64,000 nucleotides of DNA. It comes from Streptococcus tangpeifui (lineage in GTDB: Bacteria; Bacillota; Bacilli; Lactobacillales; Streptococcaceae). A model generated the notes under the pieces. It saw only the letters and a program-made list of their open reading frames with translations. It ran no database searches and was not told the DNA's origin. A program made the position numbers and the translations under genes. Location: NCBI RefSeq assembly GCF_011038795.1, contig NZ_JAAKDU010000006.1:60004-124003 (forward strand), in the 5' to 3' direction. Below, piece after piece: positions 46,606 through 55,661 of this stretch (positions within the stretch are counted from its first letter, which is position 1; each line of letters opens with the position of its first letter).

Positions 46606-47949
46606 ATGATAAAAATCTATGATACCATGACGCGAAGTTTGCGCGACTTTGTCCCCCTACATAAGGGTCAAGTCAATATGTATGTCTGCGGACCAACAGT
46701 TTACAATTATATTCATATTGGTAATGCTAGATCCAGTGTAGCCTTCGATACTATTCGTCGCTATTTTGAATACGCTGGGTATCAAGTTAACTATATTTCC
46801 AATTTCACTGATGTTGACGACAAAATCATCAAGGCAGCCAAGGAAGCTGACATGCTCCCAAAGGACTTGGCTGATAAGTTCATCGCAGCCTTCATGGCCG
46901 ATACCAAAGCGCTAGGGATCAAACCAGCTACGCAGAATCCTAGGGTTATGGACTTTATGGATCACATTATTGATTTCGTCCAAGTCTTGATGGATAAAGG
47001 TTTTGCCTATGAAGTTGAGGGAGATGTTTATTTTCGTGTGCAAAAATCGCAAAATTATGCAGCTTTGGCCAATAAAACTCTAGCTGATCTGGAAGTTGGA
47101 GCCAGTGGCCGCACTGATAGTGAGACTGAGCTCAAGGAAGACCCCCTCGATTTTGCTCTGTGGAAATCAGCTAAACCGGATGAAATTTCTTGGGACAGCC
47201 CATGGGGAGCCGGTCGACCAGGCTGGCATATCGAGTGCTCGGTGATGTCGACTACTATTTTAGGAGACACTATTGATATTCATGGTGGCGGAGCAGATCT
47301 TGAGTTTCCTCACCATACCAATGAAATTGCCCAGTCTGAAGCCAAGACGGGGAAAACCTTTGCTAACTATTGGATGCACAATGGTTTTGTTAATGTTGAC
47401 AATGAAAAAATGTCCAAGTCCCTGGGTAATTTCGTAACTGTCCATGACCTTCTCAAAACAGTTGATGGTCAAGTGCTTCGTTTCTTCTTAGCAACCCAGC
47501 ACTACCGCAAACCTATCAACTTCACCGAAAAGGCCCTCCACGATGCCAAGACCAATCTCAAGTACCTCAAGAATACCTATACGCTTCCGCTGAGTGATCA
47601 GGTTGATCAAGCCGGCTTGGACAAGTTTCTAGCAGATTTCAAGACTGCCATGGATGATGATTTCAATGCCGCTAATGGCATTACGGTTATCTTTGAATTG
47701 GCCAAATGGATCAATTCAGGTCATTATAACCAAACTATAAAGGAATCGTTTGCTAAGATGCTGGAGGTTTTTGGCATCATCTTCCAAGAAGAGCGTTTAG
47801 ACAACGAAATTGAGGACTTAATTGAAAAACGCCAAGCCGCCCGGGCACAAAAAGATTTTGCGACAGCTGATAAGATTCGTGATGACCTAGCAGCTCAAGG
47901 GATTAAACTGTTGGATACCAAAGATGGCGTGAGGTGGACCCGTGACTAA
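46606..47949 (+). CDS. cysS: Cysteinyl-tRNA synthetase
   Basis: This class I synthetase charges tRNA-Cys. It is 447 residues. The HIGH motif appears as YIHIGNARS and KMSKS as EKMSKSLGNF; zinc/cysteine ligands include MYVCGPTVYN and HIECSVMS, with HGGGADLEFPHHTNEIAQSEA. I chose the ATG at 46606, preceded by TGAGGAAAA; the ATG at 46591 overlaps that site. The mrnC gene overlaps its end by 8 bp. No T-box is visible in the leader, which is filled by the repeat. Confidence 0.97.
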   Translation: MIKIYDTMTRSLRDFVPLHKGQVNMYVCGPTVYNYIHIGNARSSVAFDTIRRYFEYAGYQVNYISNFTDVDDKIIKAAKEADMLPKDLADKFIAAFMADTKALGIKPATQNPRVMDFMDHIIDFVQVLMDKGFAYEVEGDVYFRVQKSQNYAALANKTLADLEVGASGRTDSETELKEDPLDFALWKSAKPDEISWDSPWGAGRPGWHIECSVMSTTILGDTIDIHGGGADLEFPHHTNEIAQSEAKTGKTFANYWMHNGFVNVDNEKMSKSLGNFVTVHDLLKTVDGQVLRFFLATQHYRKPINFTEKALHDAKTNLKYLKNTYTLPLSDQVDQAGLDKFLADFKTAMDDDFNAANGITVIFELAKWINSGHYNQTIKESFAKMLEVFGIIFQEERLDNEIEDLIEKRQAARAQKDFATADKIRDDLAAQGIKLLDTKDGVRWTRD

Positions 47950-48349
47950 AGTCAATGTCAATCTCATAAACGGTATCGCCCTAGCTTTTGAGGGAGATGC
48001 TGTTTACTCCCTCTATATTCGCCGTCACCTGATTTTTCAAGGACAGACTAAACCTAACCTGCTTCATCGTCTAGCTACTCACTATGTATCAGCCAAGGCT
48101 CAAGCTATGCTGATTGAGGCCATGCTGAACCGCAATCTTTTAACGGAAGAAGAAGTGGTTATTTATAAGCGGGGCCGTAATGCACACAGCCATACTAAGG
48201 CTAAAAACACCGATATTATCACCTACAAGATGTCAACCGGTTTTGAAGCCATCATGGGGTATCTCCACATGACTGAACAAATCACCCGACTGGAGGAACT
48301 GATTGACTGGTGTATCAGTTATGTCGAAGAAAATAGGGGGAAAAAATAA
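47942..48349 (+). CDS. mrnC: Mini-ribonuclease III
   Basis: This 135-residue double-strand RNA endonuclease has the RNase III catalytic domain but no dsRNA-binding domain, and matures 23S rRNA in B. subtilis. The signature LINGIALAFEGDAVYSLYIRRHLI contains the catalytic acidic residues, and RNAHSHTKAKNTDIITYKMSTGFEA the second acidic cluster. It starts with GTG at 47942, inside the end of cysS (8-bp overlap), so it is translationally coupled. The cysS-mrnC pairing is conserved across Firmicutes. Confidence 0.95.
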   Translation: MTKVNVNLINGIALAFEGDAVYSLYIRRHLIFQGQTKPNLLHRLATHYVSAKAQAMLIEAMLNRNLLTEEEVVIYKRGRNAHSHTKAKNTDIITYKMSTGFEAIMGYLHMTEQITRLEELIDWCISYVEENRGKK

Positions 48350-48352
48350 AAG

Positions 48353-48401
48353 AGCTAGACTCAATTGTTAGGACAAAGCTAACAATTGAGTCTAGCTTTT
48401 T
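48353..48401 (+). terminator. Strong terminator after mrnC
   Basis: AGCTAGACTCAATTGTTAG (48353-48371) and its exact 19-nt complement (48379-48397), 7-nt loop, T run. It closes the pnp/cysS gene string. Confidence 0.92.
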
Positions 48402-48474
48402 AGTTGCAGGGTTCAAAAAAATCGTGACTATGATATGAACGACTGTCCTTTTCCTTAAGACTCACTTTTTAAAA

Positions 48475-48735
48475 CAGCACAGCGTTTGAAAGTGATTTAT
48501 CACACGAAAAAAGTTTCCTCCTAAACTTCCTTTCCCGCACAGTTGGATTGGATTTCCGCTTTGGTCTTGTGACAAAGAAAAGCTAGCCAGCAGTGGTTTA
48601 TTGGTGCTAAGCACCTAATGAACTGTGCAAGGGTAAGGCTTCTTGGTATAGCAACAAGTCTTACCCACCTGTGTCCGTCTGATAAATCTAGAGTCATAAC
48701 AAAAGAGGCAAGACTTTTATCTCGACCTCTTGTTG
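48475..48735 (+). repeat. Multi-hairpin intergenic repeat, copy E
   Basis: It has a GTGATTTATCACAC segment, then GCACAGTTGGATTGG, TTTCCGCTTTGGTCTTG, CAGCAGTGGTTTATTGGTGC and CACCTAATGAACTGTGCAAG, and a stem GGTAAGGCTT/AAGTCTTACC (48628-48665). Compared with copies A and D, AGTAAGACTT changes to GGTAAGGCTT while the partner changes at its end to ACC, keeping pairing (one G-T). The terminal hairpin AAGAGGCAAGA/TCTCGACCTCTT (48701-48732) also reads as a dacA terminator on the minus strand. Confidence 0.75.
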
Positions 48736-48744
48736 CATCTTACT

Positions 48745-49980
48745 TTATAGCTTTTCGTTGACGTAGCGGACGAAGTGGTTCCACCATACCTTGAGGAAGA
48801 AACTCTTTTTGACAGGTTTCTGAGCTACTAAGGTTACTTGCGGTGGACCATCTAGATAACCTGTACCGATTAAATCGGGATCATCGTAGGTCAGAGTACC
48901 AACCTTGGTACCTTTTTTGATTGCTGCTGTGACCGGCTTAGTCTTAGCTTTAGCACTTGGTTTATTGTCGGAGCCAATCTTAGTGACTACACGGAAATCG
49001 TCTTTGGAAACTGCAGAGACGTTTTTTGATTTACCATCCAAGACTTGAGCCTTACTGGCTTTGTAGGCCTCTCCTTCGACTGTTAGGTTAGTCAGTTGGA
49101 AATTATAAGCTACGTAGTTGAGTAATTTATTTGTAGCATCAAATCGAGCATATTCATTGGTGTCAGCATGATCCGCATGGAGAATAACCGAGATAATTCG
49201 CATACCATTTTCAGTCGACGTTGCGACGAACGACTGACCAGCTAGTTCAGTCGTTCCTGTTTTCAGACCATCGACGCCTTCACGAGCATAAGGCATTCCA
49301 TCTAACATAAAGTTAAAAGTAGTCATGGTTGTACCATGAAAGTCTGCCTTGGTTTTCTTACTAATATTCAGAACATCGGGATAATCTTTAATCAGGTGCT
49401 GGGCAATAATAGCAACATCGCGAGCGCTCATGAGGTTTTCGTCATCAGACTTAGAATCAGGATAAATATGGTCGCCAAGATAGCTATTGTTGAGGCCAGA
49501 GGCATTGACCAGTTTGGCATCCTCAATTCCCCACTCCTTAAGTTGGGTCTGCATCATATCGACGAAGGTCGGTTCGTCCCCCCCAATTTTCTCAGCCAAG
49601 GCAATAGCAGCACTGTTGGCACTGGCAATCATAGCAGCCTTGACCAATTCTTTAACTGTGTATTCGCGGTCATCCATAGGGACATTGCTGGCTTCAGAAT
49701 TGGTCGTTAGTCCATAGGCATAATCGGAAATTTTAACTTTAGTACTCCAAGAGAGTTTGCCATCATCAATAGCCTTGTAGACCATATAAACGGTTAAAAT
49801 TTTGGTAATTGAAGCAATGCCGTCTGGACTGGTAGCATCCTTTTCATAGAGTACTTTCCCAGTTGAAGATTCAACGGCAATAGCATGCTCAGCGGGGGCC
49901 TCGAAGTCATCAGCCTGGACTAGATTGCCAGCAAGGATTAGAGCAAGAGCCATTAAGAGGCTAATAAAAAATTTCTTCAT
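48745..49980 (-). CDS. dacA: D-alanyl-D-alanine carboxypeptidase (PBP3, DacA)
   Basis: This low-molecular-weight penicillin-binding protein trims the terminal D-Ala from peptidoglycan stem peptides outside the membrane. It is 411 residues. A signal peptide covers about 1-24 (cleavage near VQADDFE). The active-site motifs are Ser57-x-x-Lys60 in IASITKIL, SAN in IASANSAAIAL and KTG in GLKTGTTE. A C-terminal beta domain is followed by an amphipathic anchor, FFLKVWWNHFVRYVNEKL. I chose the ATG at 49980, 6 nt after AAGGA; the upstream ATG overlaps that site. Loss of this enzyme alters cell shape in pneumococci. It is monocistronic. Confidence 0.95.
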   Translation of the reverse strand: MKKFFISLLMALALILAGNLVQADDFEAPAEHAIAVESSTGKVLYEKDATSPDGIASITKILTVYMVYKAIDDGKLSWSTKVKISDYAYGLTTNSEASNVPMDDREYTVKELVKAAMIASANSAAIALAEKIGGDEPTFVDMMQTQLKEWGIEDAKLVNASGLNNSYLGDHIYPDSKSDDENLMSARDVAIIAQHLIKDYPDVLNISKKTKADFHGTTMTTFNFMLDGMPYAREGVDGLKTGTTELAGQSFVATSTENGMRIISVILHADHADTNEYARFDATNKLLNYVAYNFQLTNLTVEGEAYKASKAQVLDGKSKNVSAVSKDDFRVVTKIGSDNKPSAKAKTKPVTAAIKKGTKVGTLTYDDPDLIGTGYLDGPPQVTLVAQKPVKKSFFLKVWWNHFVRYVNEKL

Positions 49981-50098
49981 AATCATTCCTTTTTAAAGTA
50001 GACTGGGACAGAAAAAAGAACGTCAATCAAAAATAAGAGGTCTTCACCTTCCCATCCTTTTATGAGTCAAGATATATTTTCCGTAAACAATCTCCCTA

Positions 50099-50107
50099 AT
50101 TATATCA
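50099..50107 (-). promoter_or_regulatory. dacA promoter
   Basis: On the minus strand TGATATAAT (complement of 50099-50107) is an extended -10 with TATAAT at 50099-50104. No strong -35 is seen. The leader would be about 110 nt. Confidence 0.5.
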
Positions 50108-50171
50108 TAAAAGCTAAGGTTACGAGATGACAATCTGATTAAGGCTAAGAATGCTTTTAATTGAGCAAGGC

Positions 50172-50197
50172 AAAATAAAAGCCCTCGAACTGAGAGC
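50172..50197 (-). terminator. Terminator of the aspartate kinase gene
   Basis: On the minus strand GCTCTC and GAGGGC pair (one G-T) around AGTTC, followed by TTTTATTTT. Confidence 0.7.
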
Positions 50198-50206
50198 ATT
50201 TGAAAA

Positions 50207-51565
50207 TTATTTATCCTGACCAAAGAAAGCCTTATAAATCGCCCGAACTGCTGTTTTTTCATGGCTGGACTTGATAACCAGCATGACGGAAACTTCACTG
50301 GAGCCTTGGGAAATCATTTCGATATTAATGCCTTTATCAGACATAGCTTTAGTTGCAGTTGACATAACCCCAACTTGATTTTTCATGTTTTCTCCAACAA
50401 TCATAATGATGGAAAGATCCCTTTCAAATTCGACCTCATCGACACCCAAGTTACGGGTTAGTTGCGTCAGAATCTCTCTTTCTTTGATAGGGGTCAGTTC
50501 TCTTTCCCGTAGAATGATGGACATATCGTCAATTCCGGTTGGAATGTGTTCCCAACGGATGTTGAGGTCTTCCAAAACTTGCAAAACCTTGCGGCCAAAA
50601 CCGACTTCTCTGTTCATCAGGTATTTGGAAATATTGATGCTGACGAATTTATCATCGCCTGAAATCCCTACAACAGGTAGTTCTTGTTTGCTATGTTCTA
50701 GGACAATGCGGGTTCCTGGATGGCTAGGATTATTGGTATTCTTAATAACCAGCGGAATCCGTCCTCGATAGGCAGGGATCAAGGCTTCATCGTGCAAGAC
50801 AGAAAAACCAGCATAGGCCAGCTCCCGCATTTCCCTGTAGGTCAATTCCTCGATGGAGTGAGGCTTATGGACAACACCTGGATGAGCTGCAAAGATACCG
50901 TCAACATCAGTGAAATTTTCGTAGAGATCAGCCTTGACACCGGCAGCAACAATAGAACCAGAGATATCAGACCCCCCGCGGGAGAAGGTACAAATTTGCT
51001 TGTCAACAGTCACACCGAAGAAGCCAGGGATAACTAGTACCTCATCGCTATCTCGCAATTCTTCCAGTTTATCGTAACTTGAAGGAAGAATTTGGGCGTT
51101 GCCGGGTTCACTGGAAACAATAATACCGGCCTTACCAGGGTGCAGGTAACGGGCAGGCAGACCATTCTTACGGAAGTAAGCCGCCACTAACTTAGCATTG
51201 TTATCTTCTCCGGCTGCTAGGAAGGTATCGTAGAGAAAATCGTTTCCTTCAATAGGCAGGGTGGCTAATTCTGTAATTGAGGCGGTAATCCTATCAAGGA
51301 TACTGTGAGATAGGCCTAGTTCATCAATGATACCTTTGTAGCGTTTGATAATCCAATCTTGATCTGCTGAGACATCATCTTCGTTGGTATACGAACGATA
51401 ATATTTAATGAGAGCATCGGTAACCTTAGTATCCTCAGGGGTACGTTTTCCTGGTGCTGAAACAACTACGAAGCGTCGTTCAGAGTCCGAGCGGACAATA
51501 TTGAGAACCTTTTTTAACTGTTCTGCAGAAGCCAGCGAACTTCCACCAAATTTAATGACTTTCAT
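50207..51565 (-). CDS. lysC: Aspartate kinase
   Basis: This enzyme phosphorylates aspartate, the first step to lysine, threonine, methionine and diaminopimelate. The 452-residue protein has the amino acid kinase domain (MKVIKFGGSSLA; FSRGGSDISGSIVAAG) and two C-terminal ACT domains for feedback control (VSINISKYLMNREVGFG; IMIVGENMKNQVGVM; INIEMISQGSSEVSVML). The minus-strand ribosome-binding site is weak (CGGAAT before TATT and ATG). It is monocistronic and stands before the fab cluster as in S. mutans. Also called thrA in some streptococcal genomes; which amino acid inhibits it cannot be told from sequence. Confidence 0.94.
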   Translation of the reverse strand: MKVIKFGGSSLASAEQLKKVLNIVRSDSERRFVVVSAPGKRTPEDTKVTDALIKYYRSYTNEDDVSADQDWIIKRYKGIIDELGLSHSILDRITASITELATLPIEGNDFLYDTFLAAGEDNNAKLVAAYFRKNGLPARYLHPGKAGIIVSSEPGNAQILPSSYDKLEELRDSDEVLVIPGFFGVTVDKQICTFSRGGSDISGSIVAAGVKADLYENFTDVDGIFAAHPGVVHKPHSIEELTYREMRELAYAGFSVLHDEALIPAYRGRIPLVIKNTNNPSHPGTRIVLEHSKQELPVVGISGDDKFVSINISKYLMNREVGFGRKVLQVLEDLNIRWEHIPTGIDDMSIILRERELTPIKEREILTQLTRNLGVDEVEFERDLSIIMIVGENMKNQVGVMSTATKAMSDKGINIEMISQGSSEVSVMLVIKSSHEKTAVRAIYKAFFGQDK

Positions 51566-51722
51566 AATAATTCCGTCTATCTTTCCTTGTGAGATTGCCT
51601 AAAATTATAGCAAAATTCAGACATCTTTTCAAATTCAGTTTTAATCCCCATCAGTCTGCCTGGTGCCTGATTGAACTTTGTCCAGACAGACTCTTTATGG
51701 TAAAATGAGGCTGAGGTTTTTC

Positions 51723-52379
51723 ATGAAGCAAGCAATTATTTTTGATATGGACGGTGTTCTCTTTGATACTGAAGAATTCTATTACAGCCGTCGTCAAACT
51801 TTTTTAGCAGGTCTGGGAATCTCGATTGACCATCTGCCCCTTAGCTTTTTTGTCGGTGGCAGTATGAAGCAGGTCTGGCAAAAAATTTTAGGTCAAGATT
51901 ATGAGAACTGGGATATCAACCAGCTACAGGCAAATTATACAGCCTATAAGACCGCCCATCCTCTCCCCTACCAAGAAGTTATTTTTTCAGACGTTCGCTC
52001 AAGTTTGGAACGTTTAAAAAGGGCTGAGATTAAAATTGGTTTGGCCTCTAGTTCAACTAAGTCAGATATCTTGAAAGCTCTGGGGGATACGGATTTGACT
52101 GCTTATTTTGATGTCATTTTATCGGGGGAAGAATTTCCAGAGAGCAAACCGAATCCTGCTATCTACAATACTGCAGCAGATCTCCTAGGCCTTGCTAAGA
52201 CAGACTTACTGATTATTGAAGATAGTGAAAAAGGTATTGCTGCTGGGGTTGCAGCTGGTATTGAAGTTTGGGCTCTCGAGGACAAGCGTTTTGGTCTTGA
52301 TCAGAGTCAGGCAGACCGTCTGATAAGCAGCCTAGATCAGGCTATGGAGCTCCTCCGGATACCTGTGTTAGAAGGATAA
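51723..52379 (+). CDS. HAD-superfamily phosphatase, beta-phosphoglucomutase-like
   Basis: This 218-residue cytoplasmic HAD hydrolase has motif I IFDMDGVLFDTE (nucleophile and acid Asp), motif II GLASSSTK, motif III Lys in EFPESKPNPAIY and motif IV IIEDSEKGIAAGVAAG. The helical cap between motifs I and II is of the beta-phosphoglucomutase type. The second Asp of DMD favours phosphatase or mutase activity. I chose the ATG at 51723, preceded by GAGG; the frame from 51678 lacks a site. It sits between the aspartate kinase gene and fabM, as in relatives. Substrate unknown. Confidence 0.86.
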   Translation: MKQAIIFDMDGVLFDTEEFYYSRRQTFLAGLGISIDHLPLSFFVGGSMKQVWQKILGQDYENWDINQLQANYTAYKTAHPLPYQEVIFSDVRSSLERLKRAEIKIGLASSSTKSDILKALGDTDLTAYFDVILSGEEFPESKPNPAIYNTAADLLGLAKTDLLIIEDSEKGIAAGVAAGIEVWALEDKRFGLDQSQADRLISSLDQAMELLRIPVLEG

Positions 52380-52393
52380 AATAAAGATAAGTG

Positions 52394-52424
52394 AGAGGCT
52401 GAGCCTAGCATTCGGCCTCTTTTG
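52394..52424 (+). terminator. Terminator of the HAD gene
   Basis: AGAGGCTGA (52394-52402) and TCGGCCTCT (52412-52420) pair with one G-T, then TTTTG. Confidence 0.75.
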
Positions 52425-52459
52425 TTACAAATATAACAAAGGCAAAAGACAGTAATTCC

Positions 52460-52531
52460 TTGTCAAACTCGTATTTTCAGATATAATAAATTGGAATACG
52501 ACAAAACCTTTATTTTTGTTTGAGCATTAAA
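52460..52531 (+). promoter_or_regulatory. fabM promoter with flanking dyad and a FabT-like site
   Basis: TTGTCA (52460-52465), 16 bp, TATAAT (52482-52487). TCGTATT (52469-52475) and AATACGA (52495-52501) form a perfect dyad around the -10. TTTGAGCATTAAA (52519-52531) is a FabT-box-like site with one mismatch to TTTGA-3-TCAAA, in the leader 18 bp before the ATG. Confidence 0.6.
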
Positions 52532-52548
52532 ATAATTGGAGGTATCTT

Positions 52549-53340
52549 ATGAATTTTTCAACCATTCTTTATGGTGTCGAAGATGGTGTCGCCACCCTAA
52601 CTCTCAATCGTCCTGAGGTTTCTAACGGGTTCAATATTCCTATCTGTGAAGAAATCATCGAGGCCATTAGTCAGGCTGAAAAAGATGAAACTGTGCAAAT
52701 TTTACTTATCAATGCTAATGGAAAGGTCTTTTCAGTCGGTGGAGATTTAGATCAGATGCAAAAGGCTGTTGATGCTGACGATGTTCAATCACTCGTAAGG
52801 ATCGCAGAATTGGTAAACACTATTTCTTTCATGATTAAGCGTCTGCCAAAACCTGTTATTATGAGTGTTGATGGACCAGTTGCAGGGGCAGCTTTTAACA
52901 TGGTGTTGGCGGCAGATTTTACCATTGCCTCCGAAAAAGCTAAATTTATCCAAGCCTTTGTTGGTGTCGGTCTAGCACCCGATGCTGGGGGCCTCTTCCT
53001 CCTAACACGTTCAATTGGTATCAATCGTGCTACGCAAATTACCATGACGGGTGAGGCTGTTAATGCTGAAAAAGCTTTAGACTGGGGTTTTATCTACCGT
53101 CTAGCGGATTCTGAAAAATTGGAACGTGACACGGACCGGTTGATTAAGCGACTGAAACGCAGTTCACCAAACTCCTTTAAAGCGATTAAAGAAATGGTTT
53201 GGAAGAGTGAATTTGCCGGTTGGGAAGAATATGCTGACCTTGAATTGGCACTGCAGAAATCTTTGGCCTTTACTGAAGATTTTAAAGAAGGGGTTAATGC
53301 CTTCAGTGCTAAACGTAGGCCGAAATTCATTGGGAAATAG
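52549..53340 (+). CDS. fabM: trans-2, cis-3-decenoyl-ACP isomerase
   Basis: This crotonase-fold enzyme converts trans-2-decenoyl-ACP to the cis-3 form, the branch point to unsaturated fatty acids in streptococci, which lack FabA and FabB. It is 263 residues. The oxyanion-hole motifs are [10 protein letters not shown] and [33 protein letters not shown] continues the family pattern. ATTGGAGG precedes the ATG. Position directly before fabT-fabH separates it from ordinary enoyl-CoA hydratases, which it is often annotated as. A possible FabT site in its leader would link unsaturation to the general lipid control. Confidence 0.93.
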   Translation: MNFSTILYGVEDGVATLTLNRPEVSNGFNIPICEEIIEAISQAEKDETVQILLINANGKVFSVGGDLDQMQKAVDADDVQSLVRIAELVNTISFMIKRLPKPVIMSVDGPVAGAAFNMVLAADFTIASEKAKFIQAFVGVGLAPDAGGLFLLTRSIGINRATQITMTGEAVNAEKALDWGFIYRLADSEKLERDTDRLIKRLKRSSPNSFKAIKEMVWKSEFAGWEEYADLELALQKSLAFTEDFKEGVNAFSAKRRPKFIGK

Positions 53341-53666
53341 ATGGTAGATGGCCTTAATCAACAAAGGATTTTGGGAAAATTAGCTGAAGTATTAAATACC
53401 CTGAGAGTGCTTTTTTAAATTCAAGAGTTGTATGAGCCCCAGTTTCAAGGGACTAGATTTTGGGAGAAAAATTCCAGTTCTTTTCTCGTCTTAACCTTAT
53501 CTTTACATTAAAGTGCTAAATAGTCTTAAATTTACTTTTAATTAGTAATATTGCGACTGAGCCAGTTTTGTCAAGGATAAGTTCCAGTCAGTTAATTAAT
53601 TGGTAAAATAGGACCTGAAAATAAGCTGAAATCCTGCTAAATCGTTAAGAAAATATTTCATTTTTC
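53341..53666 (+). other. fabM-fabT intergenic region, no gene
   Basis: I see no gene here. A 24-codon frame follows the fabM stop directly but has no ribosome-binding site. A weak hairpin with a T run (about 53387-53418, GTATTAAATAC then CTTTTTT) may end part of the fabM transcripts. Confidence 0.4.
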
Positions 53667-53707
53667 TTGCAAAGAGATTTCGCATCTGATATACTTTGAA
53701 TATCAAA
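53667..53707 (+). promoter_or_regulatory. fabT promoter with FabT box
   Basis: TTGCAA (53667-53672), 17 bp, TATACT (53690-53695). TTTGAATATCAAA (53695-53707) is a perfect TTTGA-3-TCAAA palindrome at the start site, fitting autorepression of the fabT-fabH-acpP unit. Confidence 0.8.
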
Positions 53708-53739
53708 TTATTTGAGAATCGAGGTATAAGAGATATAAA

Positions 53740-54174
53740 TTGGATTATAAACTAGTAAATGAATATCTAACCAAAGTTTTCAACAATGTCTTAGTCATTG
53801 AGGAAATGAGTTTAAAAAACAGCCGCTTTAATGACGTCTCCATGAAGGAAATGCATACTGTTGATATTATTGGTCATATTCCGGATGCTACCCCAAGCGA
53901 TATTGCTCGTGAGCTGATGGTGACCTTGGGAACGGTGACAACCAGCTTGAATAAGTTGGAAAAAAAAGGTTATGTTGAACGCCATCGCTCAAAGGTTGAC
54001 CGTCGTGTTGTTCACCTCAACTTGACCAAAAAGGGTCGCTTGATTTATCGTCTTCATAACCGTTTCCACAAGAACATGGTGACACAAATTACAGAAGGAA
54101 TGGATGAGATAGAGATTAAAACCTTAGAACGTGGGTTGCATAAGCTCTATCAATTCCTTGAGGAGTTGAAATAA
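53740..54174 (+). CDS. fabT: MarR-family repressor of fatty acid synthesis
   Basis: This 144-residue winged-helix repressor controls the fab genes, with long-chain acyl-ACP as corepressor in pneumococcus. The HTH lies at about 50-95: [27 protein letters not shown], wing [20 protein letters not shown]. It starts with TTG at 53740 ([16 protein letters not shown]), the only start that keeps the family N terminus. The ribosome-binding site is weak (AGAG about 8 nt upstream; GAGG further away), so expression may be low. Its stop overlaps the fabH ATG (TAATG). A perfect FabT box lies in its promoter. Confidence 0.94.
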   Translation: MDYKLVNEYLTKVFNNVLVIEEMSLKNSRFNDVSMKEMHTVDIIGHIPDATPSDIARELMVTLGTVTTSLNKLEKKGYVERHRSKVDRRVVHLNLTKKGRLIYRLHNRFHKNMVTQITEGMDEIEIKTLERGLHKLYQFLEELK

Positions 54175-55148
54175 TGGCTTTTGCAAAAATTAGTCAAACA
54201 GCCTACTATGTACCTGAGCAGATTGTTACTAATGATGATCTGTCCAAAATTATGGATACCAGTGATGAGTGGATTTCCAGTCGAACTGGTATCAAAGAGA
54301 GACGTATCAGCCGCAATCAAGAAACAAGTGAATTGGCTACTGAGGTGGCCAAGCAACTGTTGGCAAAATCAGGCAGTCAGCCTGAGGAACTTGACTTTAT
54401 TATCGTAGCTACTATCTCACCCGATTCTATGATGCCAACGACTGCAGCACGTGTACAAGCTAATATTGGTGCAATCAATGCCTTTGCCTATGACTTGACT
54501 GCTGCTTGCAGCGGCTTTATTTTCTCACTATCTACAGCGGAGAAACTGATTAAGTCCGGGGCTTATCGAAAAGGAATGGTTATTGGAGCCGAAGTTTTAT
54601 CAAAAACTCTGGATTGGTCAGACCGCCGTACGGCAGTTCTCTTCGGAGATGGTGCTGGTGGTGTCCTTCTCGAAACAAGTGAGGAAGAGCATTTTCTTGC
54701 TGAGTCCCTTAACACAGATGGCAGTAGGAGCGATAGTTTATGCTCAGGAAAGTCAGGACTTAACTCGCCTTATTCGGAGTCTAGTGAAAATGCTCCATTC
54801 ATGACTATGGATGGTCGAGCTATCTTTGATTTTGCTATCCGAGATGTAGCTTCTAGCATTAAAGATCTTTTAAAAAGTTCGGAAATTTCTAGTGATGACT
54901 TAGACTATGCTCTGCTTCACCAAGCTAATATCCGGATTTTAGACAAGATGGCTAAAAAAATTGGTATTGAGCGGGACAAATTTCTGGCGAATATGATGTC
55001 TTACGGTAACACCAGCGCTGCTAGCGTGCCAATTTTGCTGGCAGAGTCGGTTGAAAATGGTATAATTAAACTTGACGGTAGCCAAACAGTGCTCCTATCG
55101 GGATTTGGTGGGGGATTGACATGGGGCAGTCTAATTGTTAAAATTTAG
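54174..55148 (+). CDS. fabH: 3-oxoacyl-ACP synthase III (KAS III)
   Basis: This enzyme starts each chain by condensing acetyl-CoA with malonyl-ACP. It is 324 residues. The catalytic triad is Cys112 in [11 protein letters not shown], His in [10 protein letters not shown] and Asn in [22 protein letters not shown] and the C-terminal GFGGGLTWG are family motifs. Its ATG shares one base with the fabT stop, so translation is coupled. acpP follows 65 bp later with its own ribosome-binding site. Confidence 0.96.
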   Translation: MAFAKISQTAYYVPEQIVTNDDLSKIMDTSDEWISSRTGIKERRISRNQETSELATEVAKQLLAKSGSQPEELDFIIVATISPDSMMPTTAARVQANIGAINAFAYDLTAACSGFIFSLSTAEKLIKSGAYRKGMVIGAEVLSKTLDWSDRRTAVLFGDGAGGVLLETSEEEHFLAESLNTDGSRSDSLCSGKSGLNSPYSESSENAPFMTMDGRAIFDFAIRDVASSIKDLLKSSEISSDDLDYALLHQANIRILDKMAKKIGIERDKFLANMMSYGNTSAASVPILLAESVENGIIKLDGSQTVLLSGFGGGLTWGSLIVKI

Positions 55149-55213
55149 TATAGATAACTGTGACAAACAGTATTTATAAATATTATTTTTTATTTTAAAG
55201 GAGAAATTTTAAA

Positions 55214-55438
55214 ATGGCAGTATTTGATAAAGTACAAGAAATCATCGTTGAAGAACTTGGTAAAGAAGCAGAAGAGGTTCAAATGACAACAACCTTTGAC
55301 GAACTTGATGCTGACTCACTTGATGTCTTCCAAGTTATCTCAGAAATCGAAGATGCCTTTGACATCCAAATCGAAACTGAAGATGGTTTGAATACTGTTG
55401 GTGACTTGGTTGCCTACGTAGAAGAAAAAACTAAATAA
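55214..55438 (+). CDS. acpP: Acyl carrier protein
   Basis: This 74-residue acidic four-helix protein carries growing acyl chains on a phosphopantetheine at Ser35 in [21 protein letters not shown] precedes the ATG. It sits between fabH and fabK, the streptococcal order. Codon use is strongly biased to preferred codons, consistent with high expression. A weak terminator follows, so its message may be more abundant than that of the downstream genes. Confidence 0.96.
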   Translation: MAVFDKVQEIIVEELGKEAEEVQMTTTFDELDADSLDVFQVISEIEDAFDIQIETEDGLNTVGDLVAYVEEKTK

Positions 55439-55451
55439 GTTCTTTAAGGGA

Positions 55452-55480
55452 CTGGGAGCTTTTCCCAGCCTTTGAATTTT
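55452..55480 (+). terminator. Weak terminator or attenuator after acpP
   Basis: CTGGGA (55452-55457) and TCCCAG (55463-55468) form a hairpin followed by a poor T tract (CCTTTGAATTTT), so readthrough to fabK is likely. Confidence 0.6.
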
Positions 55481-55591
55481 AGGGCTTTAGTCACGAAGAT
55501 GTGGCCTTGAATCGTCTTGGTTCTTCTGAATAATTCGCAAGGCTGCAAGGTGGAAGAGGAAACTCATCCGCCTTCTTCTTTAGACCGATAC

Positions 55592-55620
55592 TTTGATACT
55601 CAAACTTTGACGTTCAAAGT
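55592..55620 (+). promoter_or_regulatory. Two tandem FabT boxes before fabK
   Basis: TTTGATACTCAAA (55592-55604) and ACTTTGACGTTCAAAGT (55604-55620) are perfect palindromes of the TTTGA-3-TCAAA type that share one base. The second is extended to 7-bp arms. They mark an internal FabT-controlled promoter for fabK-accA; no clear -35/-10 pair is visible. Confidence 0.82.
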
Positions 55621-55661
55621 TGTTGGAGTGTTATCAACTTATTAAGAAGGTAAGTAATTAT

